Of a DNA stretch of 64,000 nt, positions 28,548-37,476 are shown one piece after another. The DNA is from Burkholderia mayonis (GTDB lineage Bacteria > Pseudomonadota > Gammaproteobacteria > Burkholderiales > Burkholderiaceae), in the NCBI RefSeq assembly GCF_001523745.2, contig NZ_CP013386.1, positions 2,356,001-2,420,000 of the forward strand. Direction: 5' to 3'. Both the position numbers and the translations under genes were made by a program. Numbering within the stretch: position 1 is the stretch's first letter; each line of letters starts with the position of its first letter. The notes beneath the pieces are model-generated. The model searched no databases. It had not been told where the DNA came from and was given only the letters and a program-made list of their open reading frames with translations.

Positions 28548-30308
28548 TCAGAATTGTGCAGTCACTTGGAAACCGAGGGTCACACGCGCGGTCGGAAAAC
28601 CCGAGGGCTTGTAGACAGGCGTGCCGGCAAATAGATCGTAACCATATCCGCCGAACCGCGTTGCGATACTACCCTTGACGCCAATCACTGCCCCAGCGAG
28701 CTGCGTGCCAACCAAGGCAATCGGTTCCGGCCCCCATACACGACCGTAGTCGAGACCGGCATAGGCTGACAGCCCGGTCTGCGCGACTGGAACTTGTAAC
28801 TCGTTGCGCCAGTAGAACCCGCGCGATCCCGCCAGCAGCGTTTCACCGTCAAACCCTCGCACGGTATAACGGCTACCGATCGTGATGCTATCGAGGTACG
28901 AAACCGTATTGCCCGTGTATTGGCCATGAAAGGTCGTCACGTATTTGAACGGCTGCGTACCGATCACGAACGGTATCGACAGATTCGCATCGAGCACGGC
29001 CATCTTGAATCGATAAGTCGGCCCGCCGTCCACCGCGAACATGCTGTCGGTCGAGCCGAGCCAGCCGAGCCCTTGACGATAGGCAAGCGAGCCATCGAAC
29101 TGCGCCGAGCCGAAATAGTGCCGGTCGTTCAGCCCGAACTCAAGGAAGGTGGCGTTCTGGTGTGACGACGGTATCGTCGTGCCTTCGATGTAGCTGTCGC
29201 CGAAGCGGCGCGTCAGGCGAACCTGAGCACCGAACACATCGTTCCGGCTGCGGGTCAGTACGCGGTTGAGCTTGAAGTCGACCGTCTTCATGTTGCCGCT
29301 GGCAACGAACGTCTGGTTCACGGCCGCGAGCGGTTGAAAGTACGTGCTGGTATAGGCCGATAGCGTACCGGTCCAGTATCCCCAAGGGATCGAGTAGAAC
29401 GCGTTCCAGCCGTGCGAACCGAAACGTTTGTCTCCGAATTCCAGATCCTGGTTGAAGCCGACGTTGAAGATGTCGTTCAGGCCCAGCGGGTTGTCTATGC
29501 CGAGCGACACATTGCCTTGCAGCTTGCCGGTTGCGCGTGTGCCCGAATTGTCGATGGACGCAACAACGGTCCATGGCTTACCGCGCTTCACGTCGAGGAC
29601 GACGTCGCTCTCGCCAGGCATGTCGCCCGGTGCGATCCGCATGGACACATCCTGGCTTGACACGCGCTTCATTTGTTCAAGCCCTTGCTCGATGTCACGC
29701 AGGTTCAACACGTCGCCGTCGCGAGTCGGGAAAGCGGTCTTCCACGTTCCACGCAATTTCTCGTTTTCGAAACGTACGTGACGGATCACGCCCGGAATCA
29801 GGGCGAGCTTCAATGTGGCAGTGGACAAATCCTGCTCTGGCACGAGCACGCGGGTCGTGATGTAGCCGCGTGCGAGGATGGCTTGCGATAGTCCCTTTAC
29901 GATCAGGTCGACGCCTTGCTTACCTACGCATTGGCCGGCGTAGTGCGCAAGCCAGTCGCGCGCAAAAGCGAAGCGGTCCATCGGCAAGGCTGACGCGCCT
30001 TGCGCCTTCGACGCGGCCGGTAACGAGTCGGGCACGTCGAGCGCAAAACGACCGATTCGAAAGCACGGCGTTTCGGTCGGCAATACCGGATAGGCTTCCG
30101 GGCGCGGTATGTCCGAGCGCACGCTCGGGGCTTGCACAGTGGCGTCGCGCTGCAGGGCGTCACGGCGCTGTTGCGCCTGCTGATTCTGCTCGGCGTTCGC
30201 GCGAGCAGCTGCTGCCTGGTCGCTCAGAGACGGCGCCTGTTGTGCTTGCGCAGCAAGCGTGATCAGAGTAGTGATTGGCAACACAGCCAGCCGTCTGGTC
30301 GTTTTCAT
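28548..30308 (-). CDS. bcpB: Two-partner secretion transporter of CDI locus 1 (BcpB/CdiB-like)
   Basis: Outer-membrane Omp85/TpsB transporter of 586 residues that would export and present a BcpA effector. A signal peptide is followed by a low-complexity Gln/Ala-rich linker (QQAQQRRDALQRDA), two POTRA-type domains (about 80-230: CFRIGRFALDVPD, GYITTRVLVPEQDLS, GVIRHVRFENEKLRGTW) and a barrel with the conserved YTVRGFDGE loop motif and terminal F (GFQVTAQF). It is closely similar along its length to the second transporter at 51937-53673. Here its partner BcpA lacks the secretion domain, and no bcpO lies upstream, so the gene may persist as a spare or serve the other locus. Confidence 0.93.
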   Translation of the reverse strand: MKTTRRLAVLPITTLITLAAQAQQAPSLSDQAAAARANAEQNQQAQQRRDALQRDATVQAPSVRSDIPRPEAYPVLPTETPCFRIGRFALDVPDSLPAASKAQGASALPMDRFAFARDWLAHYAGQCVGKQGVDLIVKGLSQAILARGYITTRVLVPEQDLSTATLKLALIPGVIRHVRFENEKLRGTWKTAFPTRDGDVLNLRDIEQGLEQMKRVSSQDVSMRIAPGDMPGESDVVLDVKRGKPWTVVASIDNSGTRATGKLQGNVSLGIDNPLGLNDIFNVGFNQDLEFGDKRFGSHGWNAFYSIPWGYWTGTLSAYTSTYFQPLAAVNQTFVASGNMKTVDFKLNRVLTRSRNDVFGAQVRLTRRFGDSYIEGTTIPSSHQNATFLEFGLNDRHYFGSAQFDGSLAYRQGLGWLGSTDSMFAVDGGPTYRFKMAVLDANLSIPFVIGTQPFKYVTTFHGQYTGNTVSYLDSITIGSRYTVRGFDGETLLAGSRGFYWRNELQVPVAQTGLSAYAGLDYGRVWGPEPIALVGTQLAGAVIGVKGSIATRFGGYGYDLFAGTPVYKPSGFPTARVTLGFQVTAQF

Positions 30309-30412
30309 TTAATTTTTCTGATTGACGGGAATAGACAGCAAACATCCCCCGTTATCGATATGGTAATGACCATCAATTCGCATCAGCACCCCAACTATAG
30401 TCGCGATTTGAA

Positions 30413-30742
30413 TCAATTCCCCGTATTTCCGAGTCGGGTGTCTTGCCGTAACTTCTCAACCAATTGATCCCACACATTCTCGTACAGGGGAAATGATTCC
30501 TCAGCCTGAGAAGCGGTTCTAGCTCGCGTCACAGCCGTCAAAAAAATTGACAGCCCGTTAGAATTCAACGATTCCGTTGAGATAAAGCTCATTTCTCCCT
30601 CTTCCATGGGAAGATAAACCTCATCCTTAACCCAAATGTCAGACGAGTCAAACCAATCACCGATTCTGCTAACCAAATAATCGAACTGACTCGTACTCAC
30701 CGGAACGCGAATATCTTTAAAGATAACTATCGATCCTGCCAT
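30413..30742 (-). CDS. Orphan CDI immunity-like protein 2
   Basis: Predicted 109-residue acidic protein with no family I can name. It sits in the immunity position between the bcpA 3' end and bcpB, after another orphan immunity-like gene with a 37-bp gap, and is visibly AT-richer than its neighbours, as captured toxin/immunity cassettes usually are. The size and the FDYLVSRIGDWFDSSDIWVK start fit small immunity proteins. No matching toxin fragment was found in front of it. Role is inferred from position. Confidence 0.6.
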   Translation of the reverse strand: MAGSIVIFKDIRVPVSTSQFDYLVSRIGDWFDSSDIWVKDEVYLPMEEGEMSFISTESLNSNGLSIFLTAVTRARTASQAEESFPLYENVWDQLVEKLRQDTRLGNTGN

Positions 30743-30779
30743 TTTCGCCTCATTTGATCAAAATTGAAAGCGACAAAAC

Positions 30780-31142
30780 CTAAATTAACAAATCAAACCT
30801 CGCAATAACATCGCGAACCTCTTCCCCTCTTTCAGGGAATTCATCCCCGAAGGCCAGCAATGTCACCTTCAATGCGTTTCGAAACGCCTGGGCGTCAAAG
30901 ATACTTTCAGATGGCTCAATTCCGCTCACATCAGGATCAGCCCATACCTTGTACCTTCCAGGGTGATCTGCGTCTGGGATATGGTCTATTTCCCACCCCG
31001 GATCGCCCCCCAATCCCCCATTAGGCTGCAATATGGGGGTGAGCCAATGATCCAGGGGCACTGACTGTGCGACCACCCATGTAAGAACCCAATATAGTAG
31101 TTGCTCGGGTCCCTCGACTTCATGCGCATGGCCCCACTTCAT
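30780..31142 (-). CDS. Orphan CDI immunity-like protein 1
   Basis: Predicted 120-residue acidic protein (MKWGHAHEVEGPEQLLYWVL...FGDEFPERGEEVRDVIARFD). Its ATG overlaps, as ATGA, the stop of a short upstream open stretch that reads like the tail of a displaced toxin. That is the same overlap as between the intact bcpA and bcpI at 54759-54762, so it is most likely the immunity partner of a toxin tip that was replaced. Family not recognised. Confidence 0.65.
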   Translation of the reverse strand: MKWGHAHEVEGPEQLLYWVLTWVVAQSVPLDHWLTPILQPNGGLGGDPGWEIDHIPDADHPGRYKVWADPDVSGIEPSESIFDAQAFRNALKVTLLAFGDEFPERGEEVRDVIARFDLLI

Positions 31143-31245
31143 TTCGCACCTCGTATCGGATATGCGGTAGGAACCGACGGAGGCGAACCCGGTGTCACTC
31201 TGATAGGCACCGCGAACTCAATCCCGTTCACAATCACTTTTACCA
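31139..31245 (-). pseudogene. Displaced BcpA toxin-tip remnant
   Basis: About 35 codons without a start (DDGLVKVIVNGIEFAVPIRV, then PGSPPSVPTAYPIRGAK and stop). The stop overlaps the ATG of the orphan immunity gene. This is the pattern left when a new toxin/immunity pair is inserted and the old tip loses its upstream part. It is too short to assign an activity. Confidence 0.5.
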
Positions 31246-31569
31246 GCCCGTCATCTGGGGGGCCGTCACAACAAAGACATCGTGCTCTTGACTCTCTGAA
31301 CGAACGAACTCAGCCGCGGCTAGATTGCTTTGTTCCGCAACACCAACATCAACGGGCGGATCGACTCCATCCCAAATGCAATCGAGCCTCGCTTCAAATC
31401 CAGGGAAATGCCAAATACCTCCCTCGACCCGAGCAACAACCAAACCGTGCTGACCCGCCCGTTCACAAACCGCAATTGCTGCATCGGCAGACAGCTTCAT
31501 CACAACGCTTCCGCCGAGTGAGAAAAAGTCATCCGACGAATCGTAGCGTCGTTGGAGATCAATATTCAT
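31240..31569 (-). CDS. bcpI: ImmE5-like immunity protein of CDI locus 1
   Basis: Cytoplasmic immunity protein of 109 residues. From residue 24 it matches the colicin E5 immunity protein as I recall it (MKLS-x-x-AAI-x-VC then GL and GG-x-W-x-x-PGF). It should bind the E5-type tRNase tip of the adjacent BcpA and block its active site by mimicking the tRNA anticodon. The ATG at 31569 (preceded by GGAAG) starts 6 bp after the bcpA stop; a start at 31500 would give exactly the colicin-type protein. This pairing is the strongest toxin/immunity assignment in the window. Confidence 0.85.
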   Translation of the reverse strand: MNIDLQRRYDSSDDFFSLGGSVVMKLSADAAIAVCERAGQHGLVVARVEGGIWHFPGFEARLDCIWDGVDPPVDVGVAEQSNLAAAEFVRSESQEHDVFVVTAPQMTGW

Positions 31570-31575
31570 CGCGAC

Positions 31576-34500
31576 TCACTTCCATTTAATTCGACTATCG
31601 GGAATCCAACCAGGATCGTTTTTGCCGCTCACCTGGACAACTTCGCCGGTCCGGTCGTTGACCACAACGTAACCACTCTTAGAACCGTACACGGATGCGG
31701 AATCATTTCTCGGCACCCCATCTGGGGTCTTCCCCGCGGATCGATTATCCATCGTCGTTCCGACAGGTCCCTCATTTACGACTGCTTGCACTTCTTGCTG
31801 CGTCCATCCACGAGCCTCAAGTTGGCCGCCGATCTTGCCGTCGATAACAACCTTGCCCACGTTTGTGGCCGATGATGTACCGGCCGTCGCAACTCCACCA
31901 TTGGCCGTTGGAAGTTGCGCATTCGCTCCCGAACTCCCCGCTGTCGCCGTACCCGGCGAGGGTGACGCGCTTGCGCCATTGCCATACGGTTGGGTTCTTG
32001 CCGCATTGCCGGCTGCGCTCAAGTCTCCACTGGCGGTTTTGAGCGCACCGTTTCCAACCGTGACCCCATCCACCGATGTTGTTGTCGCACCGGTTCCGGC
32101 TGCCGCTTTGCCACCGAGACCCAGTGTCGCCAGGACAGGTGTCCAGAACTCCGCGTCAGGACCAACCGACGTCCCCGATTTGTACGGCTTCTTCAGCCCG
32201 TCAAGCGAGACATAGCCCGGATCGCCCGGCGTGGCAAACGGCCCACCGTTCGGAAGGTTGACGATCACGCCCGCGACGTTGACCATTCCGTTCCAGACAC
32301 CGGCCTTGCCATCTGCCGTCATGACGATGGCTTGAGCGACCTTCTTCGACAACGATGCAAAAATGTCGTTTGACGTTTGATTGTTCGAATCGTTACCTGC
32401 ATTGTAAAGCTGCACATTCGACGCCATCGCCGCGCCCGCGCTACCGCCAACCAGTGCGCCACCGACCGTTGCCGCGACGTTCGCAGCAATATTGCCGACC
32501 AGCGACGAGCCGGTGGTATCGCCCACCGACTTGCTGATCTTCTCCGCCTGGTTCGCCAGCAGCGACGACATGCCGGCACCCGCTGCGCCACCAATCGCCG
32601 TGAGCGCGCTGCCGCCGCCGAGCCCGCCGATCAGCGCACCGCCGCCCATCTGCAATTCCGCGCGCGACGCCCCGCCTTCCATCCAACCCTTGGCCTCGTT
32701 CAGCGCCGCCTGTGCGCCAGCCAGATCCCCGCTGTCATACGCCGCCTTGGCCGCTTCCAACGCCGCATCGCGCTTGTGGTCGGCATACAACCCGATCCCC
32801 TGCGAAACCGTCTGCCCCGCTGCCTGCGCCGCGTTCATCGTATCGGCCTGCTGCGACAGCGTCTTTTGCACATCGGGCGTCTTCGAAACGGTCCCGTTCA
32901 GATTCGCCGTGTCGCGGTTCAGGTTCGCGACGTCCTGCGTCTGCTCGCTCGGCTTCGTGATGTTGATCGCGCCAGCGCTCACCGCGCTCTTCGTCGTCGC
33001 GCTCTGGTCGCCGCTGTCGTTCTGGAACACCATCGGCGTCACGCCGCCCGAGCCCGATACCGACGACGGACCAACTGCCTTGTTGCTCGGCCCGACCGAT
33101 GCACCCGCGCTAAAGCCCGCGCTGTTCGCGCTGTAGTGCGAGTGGTTCTCGATGTCGCTCGTCGTCAACGTGCCGGTCGTCAGACTGTTCTTCGACGGAT
33201 CGGCCGTGCTGGCGATATACGCGCCCTTCAGGTCGGTGTTGCCCTTCACGGTCACGTCGAACCCGCCCGCACCGGCCTGGATGCCGGCCTGCTCGTTCAC
33301 ACCCGCATAGTTGCCGTCCGCGTGACCGTTCTGCGCACTGAAACTCCCGCCGACGCCGCCCGCCTGGCTGATCGTGACGCCGCCGCCCGCGCTCGACTGA
33401 TGCGCGGCGCTCACGGTCGTATCCTGGACGCTCGCCACGTCCAGGTTGCCGCCCACGTCGGCCACGACCTTGTTCGCGTTCACGTTCGCGCCGATCACGT
33501 TCGTATCGCCGCCGCTCACGATGGTCGCGGTCTGGCTGGCGTTGATATGCGTATTGTTCTGGATCGCCGCATCCGAATTCCCGTCGCCGTGCGCACGCTG
33601 CATCGATGCGGACACGCCGATGCCGTTCGTACCGATCGACACGCCAACGCTCGATCCCGACGACGAATTCGAGCTTTGCGTCTTGTCCGTATCGGTTGTG
33701 TTGACGAGATTGACCTGATTGTTCGCGATCAACGCCACGTTAGCCGCGTTCACGTTCGAGCCTGCGATCGTGATGTTGCCGTCCTTCGGCGTGCCGTTGC
33801 CTGTCGCGATCAGTTTCGTGGTTCCGCCTGCATTGATGCTGGAACCCCGCTGAATCGTCTGGTCTTCGGACGACTGCATCGAACTATGGCTCGAACCGAC
33901 GCTGACTTGCACACCAATGCTCGGGGCCTGCGGCCCCTTGGCACCGTCCAGCAGCTTTGCGGCACCCATGCTGCCGAATGCCACGTCGCCGGCCGCCGCG
34001 ATGCTATGCAGCGCGGATGCGCGGCCGTTGCTGTCCTTCGCCGATTCGCGCGCGGCCTGCGTCTCGCTGATCGCGTTGTTGATCGCATCGCCCACCGAGC
34101 CCGACAGGCCAACCGTCAGCCCGCTCTTGCTCGTCTGCTGCTGTTGCGCTTGATGCGTGGTGTCGGTGGCCGATTCGATCACGATGTTCGCGGCCGTCCC
34201 GGTCACATCCTTGCCCGCGACCAGATCACTGCCTTGTACGTGCAGCGTATTGCCCGCGTTGACGGTCAGATTGCCGTCGACCGAGCCGACCGTGCTGGCG
34301 TTGTTGGTGACGATCGAGGATTGATTCTGCTGCGCGAGCTTGCTGTTGCCGACCGAGAAAGATAGGCCGCCGCCCGACATCAGGCCCGAGTGTTGCTCCT
34401 GGTACGTGGTCGACGATTGGCTGGTGTCCTGCGACGTCGTTATGTTCACGTCGTGCGCCGCGTTCAGCGCCACATCGTGCGTGCCGACGACCGTACTACC

Positions 34501-36222
34501 CTGAACATTGATGTCCTTACCGCTGCCGATCGACACACCGTCCGCCGAAATCAGGCTGCCGTTCGCGATCGTCGAGGTTGCATCCTGCGAGCTGGCGATC
34601 TTCGTGCCACTCACGACGCCGCTGCGGCTGTGCGTCTCGCGCGAGTTGTACACATGCGTTTCAGTAGCCGCACCGACGTTCACGTCGCCGGCCGCCAGCA
34701 GGTTCGCATCGCCTTTCTTCAGGTCGATCGTGCTGCCGATGACGTTGATGTCCTTGTTCGACACCACATTCAGTGTATCGCCACCCTTGACGGTCGTGCC
34801 CGTCACCGTCTGGTCCGATGCATGCTGCATTTCAGCATAGCTTCGGCTGCCCTCATTGCCCGAGCTGTTGGCGTTCACGGTTGACGTGGTACTCGCAGCG
34901 CCGAAGGTTACGTCACCCTTGGCCGCGATCGTGCCGCCCTGGCCGAAGTCGAGCTGCGCACCTTGCGCCGTCAAGTCACCGCCCACACCGATGGCCGACT
35001 TGCCGCCGACGTTCACTGTGCTGCCGGTTGCGCTGTTGAGGTCCGTATCCGACACGCCGTTCGCACGCTGCACGACCTTGTGTTCGCCGGTCTGCTGCAC
35101 GCCGAGATTCCAGTTTCCGCCAATATTGGCGTTCAGGTTCCCGCCGACATTCAGGTTGCCCGCATTCTGCTGGAAGTCGCCGCCGGTCTTGATCGACGCG
35201 TCGCCGGCCACGTTCAGGTTCGCGGCCGGCCCGAGCGTCGTCTTGTCGCTCGTTGCGCCATCGCGGCTCACCTGGTGCGTCGTCTGCGTCGCAGTATCCA
35301 GAATCAGCTTGTTGCCCGCGTTCAGGTCGAGGCTGCCGGCCTTCACGTTGGCCGACGTGAGATCCACATTGCCCGTCGTGTCGAGCGACATCAGCCCGCC
35401 GCTTTGCAACGCACCGAACGCGTTGTCGATCTGCTTGCCCTGAAGCGCGAGCGTCGTGTCCGCCTTCACGGTGCCGCTGTTCGTGAAGACCTGCGTGTTC
35501 TTCAAATCGATATTGCCGGCCGTGATCAGCGGGCCATTCGTGTTCTGCTGATCGGCCTTCGCCAGATACACGACCGGTACCAATACCTGCTGGCCGCCGA
35601 CCGTCTCGGTCTGCATGATGATCACGTTGGTCGTGAGCGCGGCCACCTGCTGCGCCGACAGGCTCATGCCGAGCGGCAAGTTCAGCGACTTCGACAATTC
35701 CGCGCCCGCGAGCATCAACGACTGATACATGCCCTGAAGGTCCGTATACGGGCCCAATACCGCCTTGCCCGTCAGTTGCGTGACCTGGTTACGCACGAGT
35801 TGCTGTTCGTAGAACCCGTCGCCGAGACGCTTTTCGGTGGTCAGCGGATTCACGCCGATCTGGTTCAGGTAATAGTCGCTCGACAGGAAATTGTTCATTC
35901 GAGTGAACGCGGGGTTCGTCTCGATGAGATATGTTGGGTTCGGTGCAGGATTCGGCCGGTACAGGCCGCCTTGCGGAATCGTCAGGTTGTTCAGCACGTT
36001 CACGGCGGTCGCGCTCGCGATCACCGGATCAATCCAGGCGGGCGTACTGCCCTTGATCGCGGCGGCTCCCGATTGCGTGCCGTTCCGTCGATGTCGACGA
36101 ATTCGACGAATGGGAGGCGTTCGCGCCGTATCCCGATCACGTCGTTCACGCCGCGCATGAAGCCAGTTCCGAAGCGGGCGATAGCTATCCGCCGTTTGGT
36201 CGGTGCGAAGAACCTGCCCCAT
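31576..36222 (-). CDS. bcpA: 5'-truncated BcpA/CdiA (haemagglutinin repeats) with colicin E5-type tRNase tip
   Basis: Open frame of 1,548 residues; the first about 48 (MGQVLRTDQT...) are non-native sequence from across a breakpoint near 36080. From there it matches the second BcpA from its middle onward (VIASATAVNVLNNL, RLGDGFYEQQLVRNQVT, haemagglutinin repeats). The signal peptide, TPS secretion domain and first half are missing, so it cannot be secreted as written. The boundary motif NVQLYN lies near 32410. The C-terminal about 90 residues match the colicin E5 ribonuclease domain: IDGKIGGQLEARGWT, RNDSASVYGS, YVVVNDRTGEVVQVS, DPGW then DSRIKW. Colicin E5 cleaves the anticodon loop of queuine-type tRNAs (Tyr, His, Asn, Asp). 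The ImmE5-like gene follows 6 bp later. Confidence 0.9.
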   Translation of the reverse strand: MGQVLRTDQTADSYRPLRNWLHARRERRDRDTARTPPIRRIRRHRRNGTQSGAAAIKGSTPAWIDPVIASATAVNVLNNLTIPQGGLYRPNPAPNPTYLIETNPAFTRMNNFLSSDYYLNQIGVNPLTTEKRLGDGFYEQQLVRNQVTQLTGKAVLGPYTDLQGMYQSLMLAGAELSKSLNLPLGMSLSAQQVAALTTNVIIMQTETVGGQQVLVPVVYLAKADQQNTNGPLITAGNIDLKNTQVFTNSGTVKADTTLALQGKQIDNAFGALQSGGLMSLDTTGNVDLTSANVKAGSLDLNAGNKLILDTATQTTHQVSRDGATSDKTTLGPAANLNVAGDASIKTGGDFQQNAGNLNVGGNLNANIGGNWNLGVQQTGEHKVVQRANGVSDTDLNSATGSTVNVGGKSAIGVGGDLTAQGAQLDFGQGGTIAAKGDVTFGAASTTSTVNANSSGNEGSRSYAEMQHASDQTVTGTTVKGGDTLNVVSNKDINVIGSTIDLKKGDANLLAAGDVNVGAATETHVYNSRETHSRSGVVSGTKIASSQDATSTIANGSLISADGVSIGSGKDINVQGSTVVGTHDVALNAAHDVNITTSQDTSQSSTTYQEQHSGLMSGGGLSFSVGNSKLAQQNQSSIVTNNASTVGSVDGNLTVNAGNTLHVQGSDLVAGKDVTGTAANIVIESATDTTHQAQQQQTSKSGLTVGLSGSVGDAINNAISETQAARESAKDSNGRASALHSIAAAGDVAFGSMGAAKLLDGAKGPQAPSIGVQVSVGSSHSSMQSSEDQTIQRGSSINAGGTTKLIATGNGTPKDGNITIAGSNVNAANVALIANNQVNLVNTTDTDKTQSSNSSSGSSVGVSIGTNGIGVSASMQRAHGDGNSDAAIQNNTHINASQTATIVSGGDTNVIGANVNANKVVADVGGNLDVASVQDTTVSAAHQSSAGGGVTISQAGGVGGSFSAQNGHADGNYAGVNEQAGIQAGAGGFDVTVKGNTDLKGAYIASTADPSKNSLTTGTLTTSDIENHSHYSANSAGFSAGASVGPSNKAVGPSSVSGSGGVTPMVFQNDSGDQSATTKSAVSAGAINITKPSEQTQDVANLNRDTANLNGTVSKTPDVQKTLSQQADTMNAAQAAGQTVSQGIGLYADHKRDAALEAAKAAYDSGDLAGAQAALNEAKGWMEGGASRAELQMGGGALIGGLGGGSALTAIGGAAGAGMSSLLANQAEKISKSVGDTTGSSLVGNIAANVAATVGGALVGGSAGAAMASNVQLYNAGNDSNNQTSNDIFASLSKKVAQAIVMTADGKAGVWNGMVNVAGVIVNLPNGGPFATPGDPGYVSLDGLKKPYKSGTSVGPDAEFWTPVLATLGLGGKAAAGTGATTTSVDGVTVGNGALKTASGDLSAAGNAARTQPYGNGASASPSPGTATAGSSGANAQLPTANGGVATAGTSSATNVGKVVIDGKIGGQLEARGWTQQEVQAVVNEGPVGTTMDNRSAGKTPDGVPRNDSASVYGSKSGYVVVNDRTGEVVQVSGKNDPGWIPDSRIKWK

Positions 36223-36668
36223 CCCCTATGGTCGAAGCCTGCCACGACCTGCATAACGCGATCGAATCATTGATGGGCGAACCGGGCAAGCCCGATCCAG
36301 CCGCGGCCAAGTCCGCCGCGCCGTCGTCGCCCAATCCGGCAATCCGCTGTCCGCGTTGTCTGTCCTCGTGTATCGATACGCGCAATCGTGCCCGCAAGGC
36401 CGGCAGCACAATCGGCAGCGTCGCGGGAGCCACGGGTGGCATGGCCGCCGCACTCGCCGGCGCAGAAACCGGCGCGGTCGTTGGCTCGATCACCGGTCCG
36501 ATCGGCACCGTGTTCGGCGGCCTCGCCGGCGCGGTCATCGCCGGGCTCGTCGGCAGCGCCGCGGGCTGTGCAGCCGGTTCGGCTGTCGGTGGTGCTATTG
36601 ATGACAACGTGCTCGACAATCTCCACTGCCTCGCCTGCGGGCACGCCTTCAGCACAAAGCAAGGCTGA
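36084..36668 (+). CDS. Glycine-zipper protein with zinc-ribbon-like ends, 5' end probably lost
   Basis: The reading frame is open from the breakpoint near 36080; an ATG start at 36228 would give 146 residues, but the preceding in-frame stretch (VDVDEFDEWEAFAPYPDHVV) has protein-like composition, so the true N-terminus was probably removed by the rearrangement that truncated bcpA. Features: CPRCLSSC near the start; a Gly/Ala-rich glycine-zipper membrane stretch (AGATGGMAAALAGAETGAVV through AGSAVGGAIDD); and a terminal CLACGHAF. The two Cys pairs could make one zinc knuckle around the membrane insert. Function unknown. Confidence 0.6.
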   Translation, partial: SVDVDEFDEWEAFAPYPDHVVHAAHEASSEAGDSYPPFGRCEEPAPSPMVEACHDLHNAIESLMGEPGKPDPAAAKSAAPSSPNPAIRCPRCLSSCIDTRNRARKAGSTIGSVAGATGGMAAALAGAETGAVVGSITGPIGTVFGGLAGAVIAGLVGSAAGCAAGSAVGGAIDDNVLDNLHCLACGHAFSTKQG

Positions 36669-36920
36669 ACAGCTCATCGACGTGCTCGAACCGATCATCG
36701 CGCGCGGCTCGCTCGTGTTCAACGACGACATTCCGCGTGACGAGGAGAAGTCCCTTCAGCGCTACCCCGTGGAGAAGCGACCGAGCTACTCCCTGCTTCA
36801 CCAGATCGCGCACATCACGCGCGACAAGAACACCCTTTAGCACGACGACCGATTGGACGCCATCGCGGGTGCATGCCGGTATTGGGTCGAGCAGATGCCC
36901 GCCAACACGCGCACGCACGC
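36655..36920 (+). pseudogene. Phage terminase large subunit (T7 gp19-type) C-terminal remnant
   Basis: About 85 codons in one frame resemble the end of podophage terminase large subunits: AEQLIDVLEPIIARGSLVFN, YSLLHQIAHITRDKNTL, a stop (TAG, 36838-36840), then HDDRLDAIAGACRYWVEQM. The family continues straight across this point with the conserved HDDRLDALAGA segment, so the TAG is an inactivating nonsense change (probably TTG or TGG to TAG). Nothing upstream in the family remains. It shows a prophage once occupied this site. Confidence 0.7.
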
Positions 36921-37382
36921 GAGCCTAAGCACAAGCGTCCAGCTTGTGCCGGGCTATCCGCACCTGATACGCTCAGGCTCGATCACAGCCCCGCTGCGCC
37001 CTCCTCAGCCCTTTCGGCTACCCGTTTACCCGTTGGAATGCCTGACCGTCTCCCGTCTGTCTCAAGGGCTGTCGTGCGCCTTGTCATATGCGCCTTGTCC
37101 ACTGCCTCAGCGAGGCAATCCGCAGCGCTGCAATGGAGCTATCGCTCGCCCGCGCACACGTCTTCCAGAACGCGCACATGCGCAGGCCCGCACGGGGAGC
37201 GCAGGCGCGAGCGGGTGGCGTAAGGCCGCGCAGATAAGCAAACCAAATTTGGGTCGGGAGGTAGCAGATGTCGAGCAGCCGGAGCTAGAATCCGGTCACA
37301 CTCCAGTCACAGTGAATTGTGATTGGCCCTGCAACCCGTCGGATGTGGGCGAACGCGTGTAGAGCGTAAATACTTGAATAAG
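36921..37382. other. Gene-poor stretch between phage remnant and IS
   Basis: About 460 bp with open frames but no recognisable product. It probably continues the decayed prophage. The last 5 bases (ATAAG) are the left target duplication of the IS21-type element. Confidence 0.5.
37378..37382. repeat. Target site duplication, left copy
   Basis: ATAAG immediately before the TGTCA end; it matches 40040-40044. Confidence 0.8.
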
Positions 37383-37431
37383 TGTCACGGATCGGCGTAA
37401 TGGAGCCTGGGAAGATCGGCGTAAAGGCGCC
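37383..37431. repeat. Left IS end with two transposase-binding repeats
   Basis: TGTCA followed by two copies of a GATCGGCGTAA(T/A)GG(A/C)GCC unit about 25 bp apart. These are the istA-binding repeats at the istB-side end. Confidence 0.8.
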
Positions 37432-37476
37432 ACTTGGAAGGGTTGGGAAACGCAGTTTCGAACGCCGTCAAGAATG

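Noticed and set aside
36873..37223. Plus-strand frame between the terminase remnant and the IS.
   Set aside because: Proline/arginine/serine-rich and not similar to any phage gene I know; the start of the frame is just terminase remnant read out of frame.
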